Below, piece by piece: positions 8,655-17,394 of a stretch of DNA of 64,000 nt. Source of the DNA: Lachnospira pectinoschiza (lineage in GTDB: Bacteria > Bacillota > Clostridia > Lachnospirales > Lachnospiraceae). The DNA lies in assembly GCF_020564355.1 (NCBI RefSeq), contig NZ_JAJCRR010000003.1, positions 434,001 to 498,000 of the forward strand. Reading direction: 5' to 3'. Below the pieces are notes generated by a model that ran no database searches, had not been told where the DNA came from, and saw only the letters and a list, made by a program, of their open reading frames with translations. Position numbers and translations under genes: made by a program. Each line of letters opens with the position of its first letter. Within the stretch, counting starts at the first letter, position 1.

Positions 8655-8704
8655 TTTTTTACCGGTATTTACAGAGGACAAAACAGTGTGCAATTAAAAT
8701 TTTG

Positions 8705-8764
8705 TTGACAAATACCCCATTGGTGTATATAATTATCTGCGATATTAATACCCCACAGGGGTAT
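8705..8764 (+). promoter_or_regulatory. Consensus promoter with two CsoR-type operators (probable copper control)
   Basis: TTGACA (8705-8710), a 17-bp spacer and TATAAT (8728-8733) form a perfect sigma-A promoter. The spacer is itself filled by ATACCCCATTGGTGTAT (8712-8728). A second copy, ATACCCCACAGGGGTAT, lies at 8748-8764. The latter is a perfect ATACCCC-N3-GGGGTAT palindrome, closely like the CsoR operator of Bacillus copZA. Centres are 36 bp apart. The gene it drives has an HMA copper-binding domain, so copper de-repression is likely. No csoR gene is in the window. Confidence 0.8.
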
Positions 8765-8797
8765 ATTTTAACCGGTAATATTAAAGGAAAATGAAAC

Positions 8798-10171
8798 ATG
8801 GGAATGGAAAGAAAAGTTCTTATTATCGATGGCATGACCTGTATTAACTGTCAGAATAAAATAGAGCAGGAATTAAAGAATACAGCAGGAATTTCTAAAG
8901 TGCAGGTTTCTTATAGCAAAGGACAGGCTGAAATAGAATTTAATCCGGAAATAGTGACATTAAACCGTATTGCTGCGATTATTGAGAAGCTGGATTATAC
9001 AGTTATCGATAAAAAGCAGGCAGATTCTTTAAAATGGGTTAGAAGGATTGGAATACTGGCGGTTATTATTTTACTGTATTATCTGTTACAGCATTTTGGT
9101 ATTTTAAATTTACTTGTTCCGTCAATGCTTGCCGATTCCCAAATGAGCTATGGCATGCTCTTTATTGTAGGGCTTTTAACATCCGTTCACTGTATAGCGA
9201 TGTGCGGCGGGATTCATCTTTCACAGTGTATTCCTTCGAGGAACGCTGAGAATACAAGTTCATCCAGAATAAATGTCATCATGCCTTCGGTACTGTACAA
9301 CGCAGGACGTGTAGTTTCGTATACGGCAGTCGGATTTGTGCTTGGCGGAGCAGGAATGATTCTGACAGGCGGTTCGGGCAGTGGAATGCCGCTGCTGTTA
9401 CAGGGCATATTAAAAATAACAGCCGGATTATTTATGATGATAATGGGAATCAATATGCTGGGGATTTTTCCGGCATTGAGAAAGCTTCAAATCAGATTCC
9501 CGCGAAAGTCCGTCATAAAAATCAATCAGAAAAAAAGAACGGAAAAAAGACCGTTTGTTGTCGGACTGTTAAACGGTCTCATGCCATGCGGCCCGATGCA
9601 GTCCATGCAGATTATTGCACTCGGTTCGGGCAATCCCATATCGGGAGCACTGGCAATGCTGATGTTCAGCTTAGGCACGGTTCCGCTGATGCTGGGGCTT
9701 GGAAGCCTTGTATCGGCGCTTGGGAAAAAATACACGAAGCTTGTCATGCAGACAGGTGCGATACTGGTTGTGGTGCTCGGACTTGCAATGCTTTCACAGG
9801 GAGCGGGGCTGGCGGGTATCAGGCTGGATAGGATTTCTCAGGTATCTGACGGTGCAAAGGAATTGGATACGGCTGTGATTGCGCAGTCGGGGAACATTCA
9901 GTATGTGGAAAGCAATCTGGATTTCGGGACGTATCCTGAGATTACCGTTTATACGGGTATTCCGGTAAAATGGACGATAAATGTGCCGGAAGAAGTTATC
10001 AATGGCTGTAATTACAAAATGATAGTAAAGACCTACGGAATCACCCATGAATTTACACCGGGTAAAAATGTGATTGAGTTTACACCCGGCGAACCCGGCA
10101 CGGTGCAGTATACCTGCTGGATGGGAATGATTTACGGAGAAATAAATGTTGTTGATAAACAAGGAGAATAA
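8798..10171 (+). CDS. HMA - DsbD/TauE-like membrane - cupredoxin-like fusion (copper handling)
   Basis: A 457-residue three-part protein. Residues 3-68 are a heavy-metal-associated domain with the MTCINCQNK CxxC metal site. Residues about 80-345 are a polytopic membrane domain of the DsbD_2/SafE type, with the paired motifs LLTSVHCIAMCGG and GLLNGLMPCGPMQSMQ. Residues about 370-457 form a cupredoxin-like beta domain ending YTCWMGMIYGEINVV, with Cys and Met as likely copper ligands. It probably moves or buffers copper across the membrane. The promoter carries CsoR-type operators, supporting this. The next gene, a DUF2318 lipoprotein, follows after 4 nt. Exact transport direction is unknown. 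Confidence 0.8.
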   Translation: MGMERKVLIIDGMTCINCQNKIEQELKNTAGISKVQVSYSKGQAEIEFNPEIVTLNRIAAIIEKLDYTVIDKKQADSLKWVRRIGILAVIILLYYLLQHFGILNLLVPSMLADSQMSYGMLFIVGLLTSVHCIAMCGGIHLSQCIPSRNAENTSSSRINVIMPSVLYNAGRVVSYTAVGFVLGGAGMILTGGSGSGMPLLLQGILKITAGLFMMIMGINMLGIFPALRKLQIRFPRKSVIKINQKKRTEKRPFVVGLLNGLMPCGPMQSMQIIALGSGNPISGALAMLMFSLGTVPLMLGLGSLVSALGKKYTKLVMQTGAILVVVLGLAMLSQGAGLAGIRLDRISQVSDGAKELDTAVIAQSGNIQYVESNLDFGTYPEITVYTGIPVKWTINVPEEVINGCNYKMIVKTYGITHEFTPGKNVIEFTPGEPGTVQYTCWMGMIYGEINVVDKQGE

Positions 10172-10175
10172 GGAC

Positions 10176-10718
10176 ATGAGAAAGAAAAAACTGATAAAAC
10201 TGATACCGCTGGTGCTTGCAGTAACAGCGCTGACCGCCTGTGGAAATGCGGGTACAGAAGATAAAAGTGCAGGTTCTAAAAATACGGCGGCTCAAAGTAC
10301 AGCTTCGACAGAAAACGCCGCAGCTGCGTCATACATAACGCCTGCCGTAGAAAACGGACAGTTAGCAATAGATATCGGTACACTGACAGAACATCCGTTA
10401 TATGTAAATTATGATTCAAACGGAACCAATATACAGATGATTGCCGTAAATGCGTCTGACGGCTCAGCACGATTATCACTGAACACCTGTCAGACCTGCA
10501 ATCCTTCTCCAAAAGCGTATTTCAAGAAGAGAAGCGGCAAATTAGTATGTCAGAACTGCGGAAATGTATTTAAAATGGACAGTGTAGGCGGCACTGCGGG
10601 CGGTTGTAATCCGATGAATATTCAATATACGGTTGCAGACGGGAAGATAACCGTAAATACGGCGGATTTAGACAGCCATGCAAAACTGTTTTCTTCATGG
10701 AGCGGTCCGGTAGAATAG
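10176..10718 (+). CDS. DUF2318 lipoprotein with two CxxC motifs
   Basis: A 180-residue lipoprotein: a positively charged start MRKKK, a hydrophobic stretch and the lipobox LTAC, so Lgt would anchor it outside the membrane. After a Ser/Ala/Thr-rich linker comes the DUF2318 domain, with CQTCNPSPKAYFKK, LVCQNCGNVFKM and GGTAGGCNP. The two CxxC pairs and the final Cys suggest metal or heme/Fe-S binding. AAGGAG at 10161-10166 serves the ATG at 10176, and the gene follows the copper fusion by 4 nt, so it belongs to the same copper-type operon. The frame is open to 10146, but that start lacks a ribosome-binding site. Confidence 0.8.
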   Translation: MRKKKLIKLIPLVLAVTALTACGNAGTEDKSAGSKNTAAQSTASTENAAAASYITPAVENGQLAIDIGTLTEHPLYVNYDSNGTNIQMIAVNASDGSARLSLNTCQTCNPSPKAYFKKRSGKLVCQNCGNVFKMDSVGGTAGGCNPMNIQYTVADGKITVNTADLDSHAKLFSSWSGPVE

Positions 10719-10723
10719 AGTAA

Positions 10724-10773
10724 AATAGCGGTACGGTATATTTTTAAAATGAATATACCGTGCCGTTATTTTT
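10724..10773 (+). terminator. Intrinsic terminator of the copper-type operon
   Basis: A 19-bp stem with two wobble/mismatch positions (AATAGCGGTACGGTATATT against AATATACCGTGCCGTTATT) followed by TTTTT. Confidence 0.85.
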
Positions 10774-10837
10774 ATGATACAATACAGGTATGGTACAGAA
10801 TTTTTTTAGAAGTTACAAAAAGAGGGGTGTGATAACG

Positions 10838-11422
10838 ATGAAAATAAAACAGCAAAAGCAGATAAAAGCATTTTTAATTGAAGAATTCGGAAATAAAAAG
10901 GGATGTGCAGTATCTGACAGGCAGGAAAAAATGCTGGATACATTGATTCAGAATACAAAAAATAAATCCGAAAATCAGATGAAAACCCTTGCCCAGACGA
11001 TACTTCCACGCATAGCGTTGCATAAGTGCTTGTCTGAGGAAGGCTTTTCAGAAGAAGATGTATATAAGTATATGAGAAAATATATGCTTGATAAAGTAGC
11101 AGCAAAAAAACACGCTTCAACGGCTAAAATGGAATTAGTACCGGGATTTTATGCCATTTACAGCAATATCTTTCTTAAAATTATGCGTACAACCGATTTG
11201 CAAGAAAGTACGCAGGCATATGGAAATGATTATTATGATGTTACGATTAAAAAATGCCTGTGGCACACCGCCTGCGTGGAAAACGGCTGTGAAAATCTGT
11301 GCCGCCTGTTCTGTGATGTCGATGATGTGACATACGGCGGCTTGAAAAAAATAGGTTTTACGCGGACAAAAACCTTAGGTTACGGCGGTGACTGCTGTGA
11401 TTTTCATTTTTTCAAAAAATAA
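10838..11422 (+). CDS. L-2-amino-thiazoline-4-carboxylic acid hydrolase-like protein
   Basis: A 194-residue protein. The C-terminal half carries the pattern of the ATC-hydrolase family: CLWHTACVENGCENLCRLFC, then DVDD, GFTRTKTLGYGGDCCDFHF. The spaced Cys residues and RTKTL-GG--CDF ending are characteristic. Named members open the thiazoline ring on the route to L-cysteine, but most homologues in Clostridia are uncharacterised. AGAGGGG at 10821-10827 supports the ATG at 10838; the frame is open upstream to 10790. It is a single-gene unit between terminators. Confidence 0.75.
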   Translation: MKIKQQKQIKAFLIEEFGNKKGCAVSDRQEKMLDTLIQNTKNKSENQMKTLAQTILPRIALHKCLSEEGFSEEDVYKYMRKYMLDKVAAKKHASTAKMELVPGFYAIYSNIFLKIMRTTDLQESTQAYGNDYYDVTIKKCLWHTACVENGCENLCRLFCDVDDVTYGGLKKIGFTRTKTLGYGGDCCDFHFFKK

Positions 11423-11482
11423 GCTCTTTTATAAAAACTTTTTTGTTTGACTTTTTTAAAAATCAGAAATATAATAGTCCTT

Positions 11483-11530
11483 GAACGAGTAGCAGACGAG
11501 CGTAAATCCAGTTTTGTTGCTCGTTTTTTT
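11483..11530 (+). terminator. Intrinsic terminator (first of two)
   Basis: AACGAG at 11483 pairs with CTCGTT before a run of T. The loop contains AGCGTAAATCCAG, which is nearly repeated in the next hairpin. Confidence 0.65.
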
Positions 11531-11552
11531 ATTTTAAATCTATAACGCCATT

Positions 11553-11611
11553 AAAAAGTGTGTAGCTTATCAGCGTAAGTCCAGCTTATGCGGTAACTAC
11601 ACACTTTTTTT
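11553..11611 (+). terminator. Intrinsic terminator (second of two)
   Basis: AAAAAGTGTGTAG pairs with CTACACACTTTTT, closed by an inner stem GCGTAAG/CTTATGC. It contains AGCGTAAGTCCAG, shared (one difference) with the preceding hairpin 70 bp away. Confidence 0.75.
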
Positions 11612-11620
11612 GTGCAAAAA

Positions 11621-11773
11621 AACAAAGAGGCAAATCCTCTGCTCCTGCAAAGGGCGCATGCTATGCAAGCTATTGGGCATAGCATACATAGCAGACATTT
11701 GCTTCGCAAACAAGGAGGACAAATCCTCTGCTCCTGCAAAGAGCAGTCGCATTTGCTTCGCAAACAAGGAGGA
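11621..11773 (+). repeat. Direct-repeat leader of the MATE gene with duplicated Shine-Dalgarno units
   Basis: Two blocks are duplicated. Block A (AAATCCTCTGCTCCTGCAAA) is at 11632 and 11721, 89 bp apart. Block B (24 nt, containing TTGCTTCGCAAACAAGGAGG) is at 11696-11719 and 11750-11773. Block B has a small TTTGC/GCAAA hairpin and a strong ribosome-binding site; block A carries TCCTCT, which can pair with the preceding AGGAGGA. Copy 1 of the interval also has a GCTATGC/GCATAGC hairpin. The second block B is the actual ribosome-binding site of the MATE gene. This may sequester or relay ribosomes. Confidence 0.8.
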
Positions 11774-11778
11774 TTAAA

Positions 11779-13146
11779 ATGGCAGAAAGTAACAAAATGA
11801 AAGAAATTCCGGTAAATAAGCTTATGGTGCAGATGGGAATACCGATGATTTTATCCATGGCACTGCAGGCAGTCTACAATATTGTGGACAGTGCTTTTGT
11901 CGGCAATATGAAAGTGGGGAGTGAAGCGGCTTTGAATGCGCTGACACTGGTATTTCCGGTACAGATGCTTATGGTGGCAGTTGGAATCGGAACCGGTGTG
12001 GGAACGAATGCGCTTCTTGCAAGAACTCTTGGAGAGGGAAAAAAACAAAAAGCCGCGAAAGTCGCCGGAAACAGTCTGTTTTTAGGTGTGATAATTTGTG
12101 CGGTATGTCTGTTGTTTGGCATTTTTGGAGTGAAGGCATATATTTCATCACAGACGGCTGACACGGAAGTGATTGCAATGGGAACAAGTTATTTAAGAAT
12201 ATGCTGTGTGCTTTCTTTTGGAATTATTTTCTTTTCATTATTTGAAAAGCTGTTACAGGCAACAGGGCGTTCCCTTTATTCCACAATCGGACAGGTTGTG
12301 GGTGCTGTGGTCAATATTATTCTGGATCCGGTAATGATTTATGGTATCGGACCCGTTCCTGAAATGGGCGTAGAGGGCGCTGCGTATGCTACGGTAATCG
12401 GTCAGATTGTATCAGCAGGGTTGTTATTTATTTTTCATATGAAATTAAATAGGGAATTTGAACATGGAATAAAATTCATGAAACCGGATGGCAGAACGAT
12501 TGCAGGAATCTATTCAATAGGTCTGCCTGCAATCATTGCACAGGCGCTGATGTCTGTCATGGTGTATGTCATGAATCTGATTTTGAAGTTCAGTCCTTCT
12601 GCACAGACTGCATACGGATTGTTTTATAAAGTCCAGCAGTTTGTATTGTTCTTAGCATTTGGTTTAAGAGATGCCATTACGCCAATCATAGCGTATGCAT
12701 ATGGAATGGGAAGTAAAAAACGAATCCGGGACGGAATCAAATATGGTCTGATATACACGACGGCACTGATGATTTTAGGGATTTTTATTACAGAAATTTT
12801 TCCGGCCGCATTTGCCACGCTGTTTAATGCGGGACAGTCAAGAACGTATTTTATCAGTGCAATGCGGATTATTTCAATCAGTTTTATTTTTGCGGGAATC
12901 AATGTCGCCTATCAGGGCATTTATCAGGCGTTGGACGGCGGTCTTGAATCGCTTGTGATTTCACTGCTTAGACAGCTTGTCATTATATTACCGCTAGCAG
13001 GAATTTTTTCAATTTTTGTAAAAAACGGAACAGCAGGCATTTCCCTGATTTGGTGGGCATTTCCGATAACAGAACTTGTTGCCTGTGCAGCAGGATATGC
13101 ATTTTTAAAGAAAATCAGTAAGAATAGAGTGGAAAAATTAAGTTGA
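11779..13146 (+). CDS. MATE-family multidrug/toxin efflux transporter
   Basis: A 455-residue protein with 12 hydrophobic segments. It opens with [32 protein letters not shown], the typical MATE start (quoted here in pieces: [12 protein letters not shown], then [14 protein letters not shown]). Each half has the repeated ATGRSLYS / [11 protein letters not shown] type motif near TM5 and TM11. MATE proteins export cationic drugs or metabolites using Na+ or H+ gradients; the substrate is not known here. AAGGAGG lies 6 nt before the ATG. The repeat-rich leader upstream suggests expression control. It is followed by a cytidylate-kinase-like remnant. Confidence 0.88.
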   Translation: MAESNKMKEIPVNKLMVQMGIPMILSMALQAVYNIVDSAFVGNMKVGSEAALNALTLVFPVQMLMVAVGIGTGVGTNALLARTLGEGKKQKAAKVAGNSLFLGVIICAVCLLFGIFGVKAYISSQTADTEVIAMGTSYLRICCVLSFGIIFFSLFEKLLQATGRSLYSTIGQVVGAVVNIILDPVMIYGIGPVPEMGVEGAAYATVIGQIVSAGLLFIFHMKLNREFEHGIKFMKPDGRTIAGIYSIGLPAIIAQALMSVMVYVMNLILKFSPSAQTAYGLFYKVQQFVLFLAFGLRDAITPIIAYAYGMGSKKRIRDGIKYGLIYTTALMILGIFITEIFPAAFATLFNAGQSRTYFISAMRIISISFIFAGINVAYQGIYQALDGGLESLVISLLRQLVIILPLAGIFSIFVKNGTAGISLIWWAFPITELVACAAGYAFLKKISKNRVEKLS

Positions 13147-13159
13147 GGAGGAAGCAGCA

Positions 13160-13322
13160 ATGGCAAAAAGAATTATTACAATCAGCAGAGAGTTTGGAAG
13201 CGGCGGACGTTTTATCGGTGAAGAAACAGCTAAAAAACCGGCATAGACTATTATGACAAAGATATTATCGGTCAGATTGCCGGACAGTCGGGGTTATCAC
13301 AGGAGTATATCAGGGGAAGTTT
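13160..13322 (+). pseudogene. Remnant of a cytidylate kinase-like protein (PF13189 type)
   Basis: The ATG at 13160 has a GAGGAGG site and starts AKRIITISREFGSGGRFIGE, the P-loop start of cytidylate-kinase-like proteins that often follow MATE genes. After ETAKK the reading frame shifts: a stop appears at once, while YYDKDIIGQIAGQSGLSQEY continues in another frame. The rest of the gene is missing. It is a truncated, frameshifted leftover. The following bases to 13450 hold no other coding signal. Confidence 0.7.
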
Positions 13323-13462
13323 GAACTGCTCCGGATTTTTGGGTTCACATACAGACAAATTTCATGTATAATAGAACTGCATGAAAGTGGGGGAAATCCG
13401 GCAAGTGTTTTCCCACAGCGTTGAAATCACGGCAGTGAAATGCCTGAGGAATGGAGATTAAC

Positions 13463-13684
13463 ATGGAAATTTATGAAATGATTGAATTAGAAGACTGTCC
13501 GAGATGTTTAGGACCTTCTATTTTAGAAGAAGAAAACAGCGGTTATTATGTCATGTGCATGGACTGCGGCTGCCAGTCGGCAACATTTGGCTTTAAAGAC
13601 GATGCCGGAAGACTTGAGGCGGCAAAAAGAACAGCTGAACTGTGGAATGCCGGCAAGGTTATTTTCAATGGCTTTGGCGATTAA
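13463..13684 (+). CDS. Lar-like zinc-ribbon protein
   Basis: A 73-residue protein with two CxxC-like pairs: DCPRCLGPS near the start and CMDCGCQS in the middle, followed by a helix ending AELWNAG. This pattern (CP-CG ... C--CG ... A---WN) is that of the Lar restriction-alleviation family and related small zinc ribbons from phages and chromosomes. An ATG at 13451 is also in frame; the GGAG just upstream favours 13463. Whether it acts on restriction enzymes is not shown. It is followed 29 nt later by another small gene. Confidence 0.6.
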   Translation: MEIYEMIELEDCPRCLGPSILEEENSGYYVMCMDCGCQSATFGFKDDAGRLEAAKRTAELWNAGKVIFNGFGD

Positions 13685-13713
13685 ATTTGAAAAAGAAAAG
13701 GAGTAATGAACGC

Positions 13714-13923
13714 ATGAAAAGTAAAGAAGAACTTTTTAATATGACTGTACTGGAATTAAAAGAATATGTGAATTCTTTATCAAACCCGGAAATTAAAGAA
13801 GTGGCAGAAATATTTGAAGACGATGAACATGAAAGAGACCCGCTGGAACTTCTTGCGGCACCGAAGCTGTTTGACTATATGAAATATGCTAATGGCACTG
13901 TGGATATTGATTTTAGCCTTTAA
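13714..13923 (+). CDS. Small acidic protein, unknown function
   Basis: A 69-residue acidic, helical protein beginning KSKEELFNMTVLELKEYV and ending DYMKYANGTVDIDFSL. AAAAGGAG precedes the ATG at 13714 by 11 nt. No motif is recognised. It lies between the zinc-ribbon gene and a flavodoxin-type reductase in one apparent unit. Confidence 0.55.
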   Translation: MKSKEELFNMTVLELKEYVNSLSNPEIKEVAEIFEDDEHERDPLELLAAPKLFDYMKYANGTVDIDFSL

Positions 13924-13946
13924 TTTGACAATGAGGATTAATGTAA

Positions 13947-14474
13947 ATGAAAATAGTAATTATAAATGGAAGTGCCAGAAAAGGCAATATTTTAACAGCA
14001 ATCAATGCATTTATGAAAGGTGCTGCCGATAGAAATGCGATAGAAGTAATTCAGCCAGACAAATTGCATATCAGTCCATGTAAAGGCTGTGGTGTCTGTC
14101 AATGTCATAAAGGCTGTGTAGATAACGATGATACAAATCCTACAATAGATAAGATTGCTGCGGCAGATATGATTTTATTTGCAACACCAGTATATTGGTG
14201 GGGGATGTCCGCACAGTTAAAACAGGTTATTGACAAATGCTACTGTCGTGGAATGCAGTTGAAAGGGAAAAAGGCAGGTGTTATTGTAACGGGTGGTTCA
14301 CCAGTAGATAATATACAGTATGAGTTAATCAGGAAACAGTTTGAATGTATGGCAGGTTATTTGTCGTGGGATATGCTGTTTCAAAAATCATATTATGCTA
14401 CGGATAGAGATGAACTGGCTAAAAATACAGCGGCAATTGAAGAATTAGAAGATTTAGGGAAAAAGATTGGCTGA
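13947..14474 (+). CDS. NAD(P)H-dependent FMN-binding oxidoreductase (iron-sulfur flavoprotein type)
   Basis: A 175-residue flavodoxin-fold protein. INGSARKGN near the N-terminus is the phosphate-binding loop for FMN. CKGCGVCQCHKGC (about residues 48-60) resembles the Cys cluster of iron-sulfur flavoproteins, and TPVYWWGMSAQLKQVIDKC is the usual second flavin-contact segment. Members reduce quinones or other small acceptors; the substrate is unknown. It follows the small acidic gene by 23 nt and precedes arsenate reductase by 32 nt. Confidence 0.82.
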   Translation: MKIVIINGSARKGNILTAINAFMKGAADRNAIEVIQPDKLHISPCKGCGVCQCHKGCVDNDDTNPTIDKIAAADMILFATPVYWWGMSAQLKQVIDKCYCRGMQLKGKKAGVIVTGGSPVDNIQYELIRKQFECMAGYLSWDMLFQKSYYATDRDELAKNTAAIEELEDLGKKIG

Positions 14475-14506
14475 CGGGTGTTTAAAACGAGAGGAAAATT
14501 CAAATT

Positions 14507-14905
14507 ATGAAAAAACGTAAAGCAGCATTTATTTGTGTTCATAATTCGTGCAGAAGCCAGATTGCAGAAGCGTTTGGAAGACATCTGGCGGCTGATGTAT
14601 TTGAAAGTTATTCAGCAGGAACGGAAACTAAGCCGCAGATTAATCAGGATGCGGTCCGCATTATGAAAGAATTATATGGAATAGACATGGAAGCGGAGGG
14701 ACAGTATAGTAAGCTGATTGATGAGATTCCGGCTCCGGATACTGCCATTTCAATGGGCTGTAATGTAAGCTGTCCGTTTATTGGCAGACCATTCGATGAT
14801 AACTGGGGACTGGACGACCCTACCGGAAAAAGTGATGAGGAATTCAGAAGAGTTATTGAAGAAATCAGAAAGAATATCCTTGCTTTAAAAGAAAAGCTGC
14901 AATAA
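14507..14905 (+). CDS. arsC: Thioredoxin-type arsenate reductase (LMW-PTPase fold)
   Basis: A 132-residue protein. The P-loop CVHNSCRSQIAEAFG starts at residue 10, giving the C-x5-R-S nucleophile signature (family CxxNxCRSQ). Further Cys residues in SMGCNVSCPFIG fit the disulfide cascade of ArsC from Gram-positives, and WGLDDPTGKSDEEFR is the family's DP motif. It reduces arsenate to arsenite for export. No arsB or acr3 exporter is nearby, so a general phosphatase/reductase role is possible. A strong bidirectional terminator follows. Confidence 0.85.
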   Translation: MKKRKAAFICVHNSCRSQIAEAFGRHLAADVFESYSAGTETKPQINQDAVRIMKELYGIDMEAEGQYSKLIDEIPAPDTAISMGCNVSCPFIGRPFDDNWGLDDPTGKSDEEFRRVIEEIRKNILALKEKLQ

Positions 14906-14909
14906 AATC

Positions 14910-14956
14910 AAAAGCAGCCCTGACCGAAACTGCACAGCAGCGGCAGGGCTGTTTTT
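14910..14956. terminator. Bidirectional terminator between convergent genes
   Basis: AAAGCAGCCCTGACCG pairs with CGGCAGGGCTGTTTTTT. A-rich and T-rich flanks let it serve both arsC and the convergent amino-acid ABC operon. Confidence 0.85.
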
Positions 14957-14976
14957 TCGTTATAGGAAATAGTATC

Positions 14977-15723
14977 TTATAAAACTTTCGATAAAAATTC
15001 TTTCAATCTCGGACTCTGTGGGTTTTCAAAAAATTCCTTTGGTGCATTTTCTTCGGTGATATTGCCGTCAGAAAAGAACATACAGCGGTTGGAAACTTCC
15101 TTTGCAAATCCCATTTCATGCGTAACAATTAACATTGTCATGCCGGACTGGGCAAGTTCTTTGATAATTGTTAAAACTTCGCCGACCATTTCCGGGTCAA
15201 GCGCAGAAGTCGGTTCGTCAAACAGCATGACTTCCGGATTCATTGCCAGCGCACGGGCAATTGCAACACGCTGTTTCTGTCCGCCGGAAAGCATGGCAGG
15301 ATAGGTATCCGCTTTATCTTTTAAGCCGACACGCTCTAAGAGTTCATCAGCTTTTTTAGAAGCTTCTTCCTTTGTCATCAGCTTTAATTTGACCGGTGCA
15401 AGACAGATATTTTCACGGATGGTCATGTTCGGGAACAGATTAAAGTGCTGGAATACCATACCAATCTTTTCGCGGATCTGGTTGATGTTGACCGACTTAT
15501 CGGTCAAATCCGTGCCGTGGAATAAAACGTGTCCGCCGGTCGGCATTTCCAGCATATTTAACGAACGTAAAAATGTGGATTTACCGCAGCCGGAAGGTCC
15601 GATGATGGCAATGACATCGCCTTTGCGGACGGTCGTATTGACATCATTTAAAACAACATGTTTGTCAAATGCCTTGTGCAGGTTTTTGACTTCGAGGAGA
15701 ACATCTGATTTAGTTTCGCTCAT
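14977..15723 (-). CDS. Polar amino-acid ABC transporter ATP-binding protein (GlnQ-like)
   Basis: A 248-residue ABC ATPase. Walker A is GPSGCGKST, the Q-loop [11 protein letters not shown], the signature [15 protein letters not shown], Walker [15 protein letters not shown] and the H-loop [12 protein letters not shown]. The HFNLFP and ETSALDPE details mark the PAAT (glutamine/polar amino acid) group. Its start overlaps the end of the binding-protein/permease gene by 14 nt, so the two are coupled and form a complete importer. It ends at a bidirectional terminator. Confidence 0.92.
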   Translation of the reverse strand: MSETKSDVLLEVKNLHKAFDKHVVLNDVNTTVRKGDVIAIIGPSGCGKSTFLRSLNMLEMPTGGHVLFHGTDLTDKSVNINQIREKIGMVFQHFNLFPNMTIRENICLAPVKLKLMTKEEASKKADELLERVGLKDKADTYPAMLSGGQKQRVAIARALAMNPEVMLFDEPTSALDPEMVGEVLTIIKELAQSGMTMLIVTHEMGFAKEVSNRCMFFSDGNITEENAPKEFFENPQSPRLKEFLSKVL

Positions 15724-17242
15724 TGCTTCTTAATCTCCTTTCCAGTTTCTTTACAAGTGCCGAAAGAATAACAACCAGTACAAGGTAAATAAATGCAACA
15801 CCGAGTAATGGCAGGAAAGCATCATATGTAATGCTTCGGATAATATCACCGCCGCGGGTTAAATCGGTCAGTCCGATATAACCACTGATAGAGGTCTCTT
15901 TCAGTAACACGATAAATTCATTTGCAAGGGCAGGCAGTACATTTTTAAATGCCTGTGGCAGAATAACGCTAAGCATGGTCTGACGGTAGGTAAGGCCTAA
16001 GCTTCTTGCAGCTTCAAACTGTCCGTTGTCGATAGACATAATACCGGAACGGAAAATTTCGGCAACGTAAGCACCGGAGTTAATGCCGAATGCCAGAATT
16101 GCCACCAGCAGCTTGCTGATATTCATAGAGCCGAAAATAATATAGTAAATAATCAGCAGCTGTACCATACTTGGTGTACCACGGATAATGGTCAGGTAAA
16201 CGGTGCAGATTGCATTTAAAATCTTTAAATTGCCGGTCTTATCATGGCTTGAACGGACAACGGCAACTAAAAAACCGATGACAATACCGATTAATGCGGC
16301 ACAGGCTGCGATAATCAGTGTATTTTTCAGACCGGTCAGGATGAACTGATAACGGTTATCGGTTAAGAAGTCTGTTTTAAATTTTTCAGAAAGACTTGTA
16401 CCGCCGGATACGGCATCGTTATTGCGCACAACAATAACCTGCTGTGAAGTGGTGTAAGAATCTGAAAAGTCAATATTTTTCTGACGTTCCGGTGTAACGG
16501 TCATACCTGCAATACCGACATCGGCTTTACCGGAAGATACGGCAGTGATGATGGAATCAAATTCCATATCCTCTACTTTTAAGGTCATTCCTAAAGTATC
16601 GCAGATTGCCGTGGCGACATCGACATCAATACCGACAATCGTGCCGTTTTCATAGTATTCATACGGCTGGAAATAAGCATTGGTAGCCATAACCAGTGTG
16701 CCGTTGGAACGGTTTACATTTTCAGGAGAGGTATACGGAGTTTGTCCGATATTTTCCCCGATGTAATTGTTTAAAATGGCATCAAGCGTGCCGTTGGCTT
16801 TTAATGTGTTTAAAGCGTCGTTGATAGAACTTGTCAGGGAAGAATTGCCTTTTGCAATTGCAATAGCGTAGTCTTCGTTAGCAAATTCTTCAGGGAGAAT
16901 CATTAAGTCGCTGTTTGCGGCAACAAAAGACTGTGCCGGTTGTGCATCAATGACAACTGCATCAATCTTTCCCTGTTTTAATGCCTGAATGGCATCGTTT
17001 CCTTTGTTGAAACGTTCAACGGTTGTATTTGAACCGTCCGTTTCATAATCTGATACGAGCGTATCGCCGGTTGTACCAAGCTGGACACCGATTTTTTTGC
17101 CGGAAAGGTCGTCTACTGAAAAAACAGTGTTTTCAGCCTGCTTTTTGCCGCAGGAAGTAAACTGTAAAGACAGACCGATACAGAAAAAAATCAACAGCAG
17201 GCGAAATACGCGCCAAGCATGATTTTGTTTTGTACGTTGCAT
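15710..17242 (-). CDS. Amino-acid ABC importer: permuted substrate-binding domain fused to permease
   Basis: A 510-residue lipoprotein-permease fusion. Lipobox FTSC has Cys31. Residues about 40-165 ([36 protein letters not shown]) correspond to the second lobe of a type-3 amino-acid-binding protein. Residues about 172-275 ([40 protein letters not shown]) correspond to the first lobe. The halves are thus in reversed order. Residues 290-505 are the permease with an EAA loop ([19 protein letters not shown]). The start at 17242 has AAAGGA at good spacing; the frame opens 18 codons earlier. It pairs with the downstream ATPase. Specificity is unknown. Confidence 0.85.
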   Translation of the reverse strand: MQRTKQNHAWRVFRLLLIFFCIGLSLQFTSCGKKQAENTVFSVDDLSGKKIGVQLGTTGDTLVSDYETDGSNTTVERFNKGNDAIQALKQGKIDAVVIDAQPAQSFVAANSDLMILPEEFANEDYAIAIAKGNSSLTSSINDALNTLKANGTLDAILNNYIGENIGQTPYTSPENVNRSNGTLVMATNAYFQPYEYYENGTIVGIDVDVATAICDTLGMTLKVEDMEFDSIITAVSSGKADVGIAGMTVTPERQKNIDFSDSYTTSQQVIVVRNNDAVSGGTSLSEKFKTDFLTDNRYQFILTGLKNTLIIAACAALIGIVIGFLVAVVRSSHDKTGNLKILNAICTVYLTIIRGTPSMVQLLIIYYIIFGSMNISKLLVAILAFGINSGAYVAEIFRSGIMSIDNGQFEAARSLGLTYRQTMLSVILPQAFKNVLPALANEFIVLLKETSISGYIGLTDLTRGGDIIRSITYDAFLPLLGVAFIYLVLVVILSALVKKLERRLRSNERN

Positions 17243-17394
17243 ACTTTTATCCTTTCTTTGTCGATTTATTTTTTGACATTGTATCATATTATACACTGTA
17301 ATTGAAAATGCTACAATCTGTATTTGTAAAAAAAATAAGATATGCTATACTAAAAATGCTGTTGGGGGCAAAAGCCTCCAATAATGATACCTGC

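Noticed and set aside
11612..11800. A 62-codon frame through the MATE leader (reading RKQGG twice).
   Set aside because: It has no ribosome-binding site of its own, follows directly on a terminator, and its repeated words come from the DNA repeats; it overlaps the MATE start in another frame. A leader-peptide role cannot be excluded but is unsupported.
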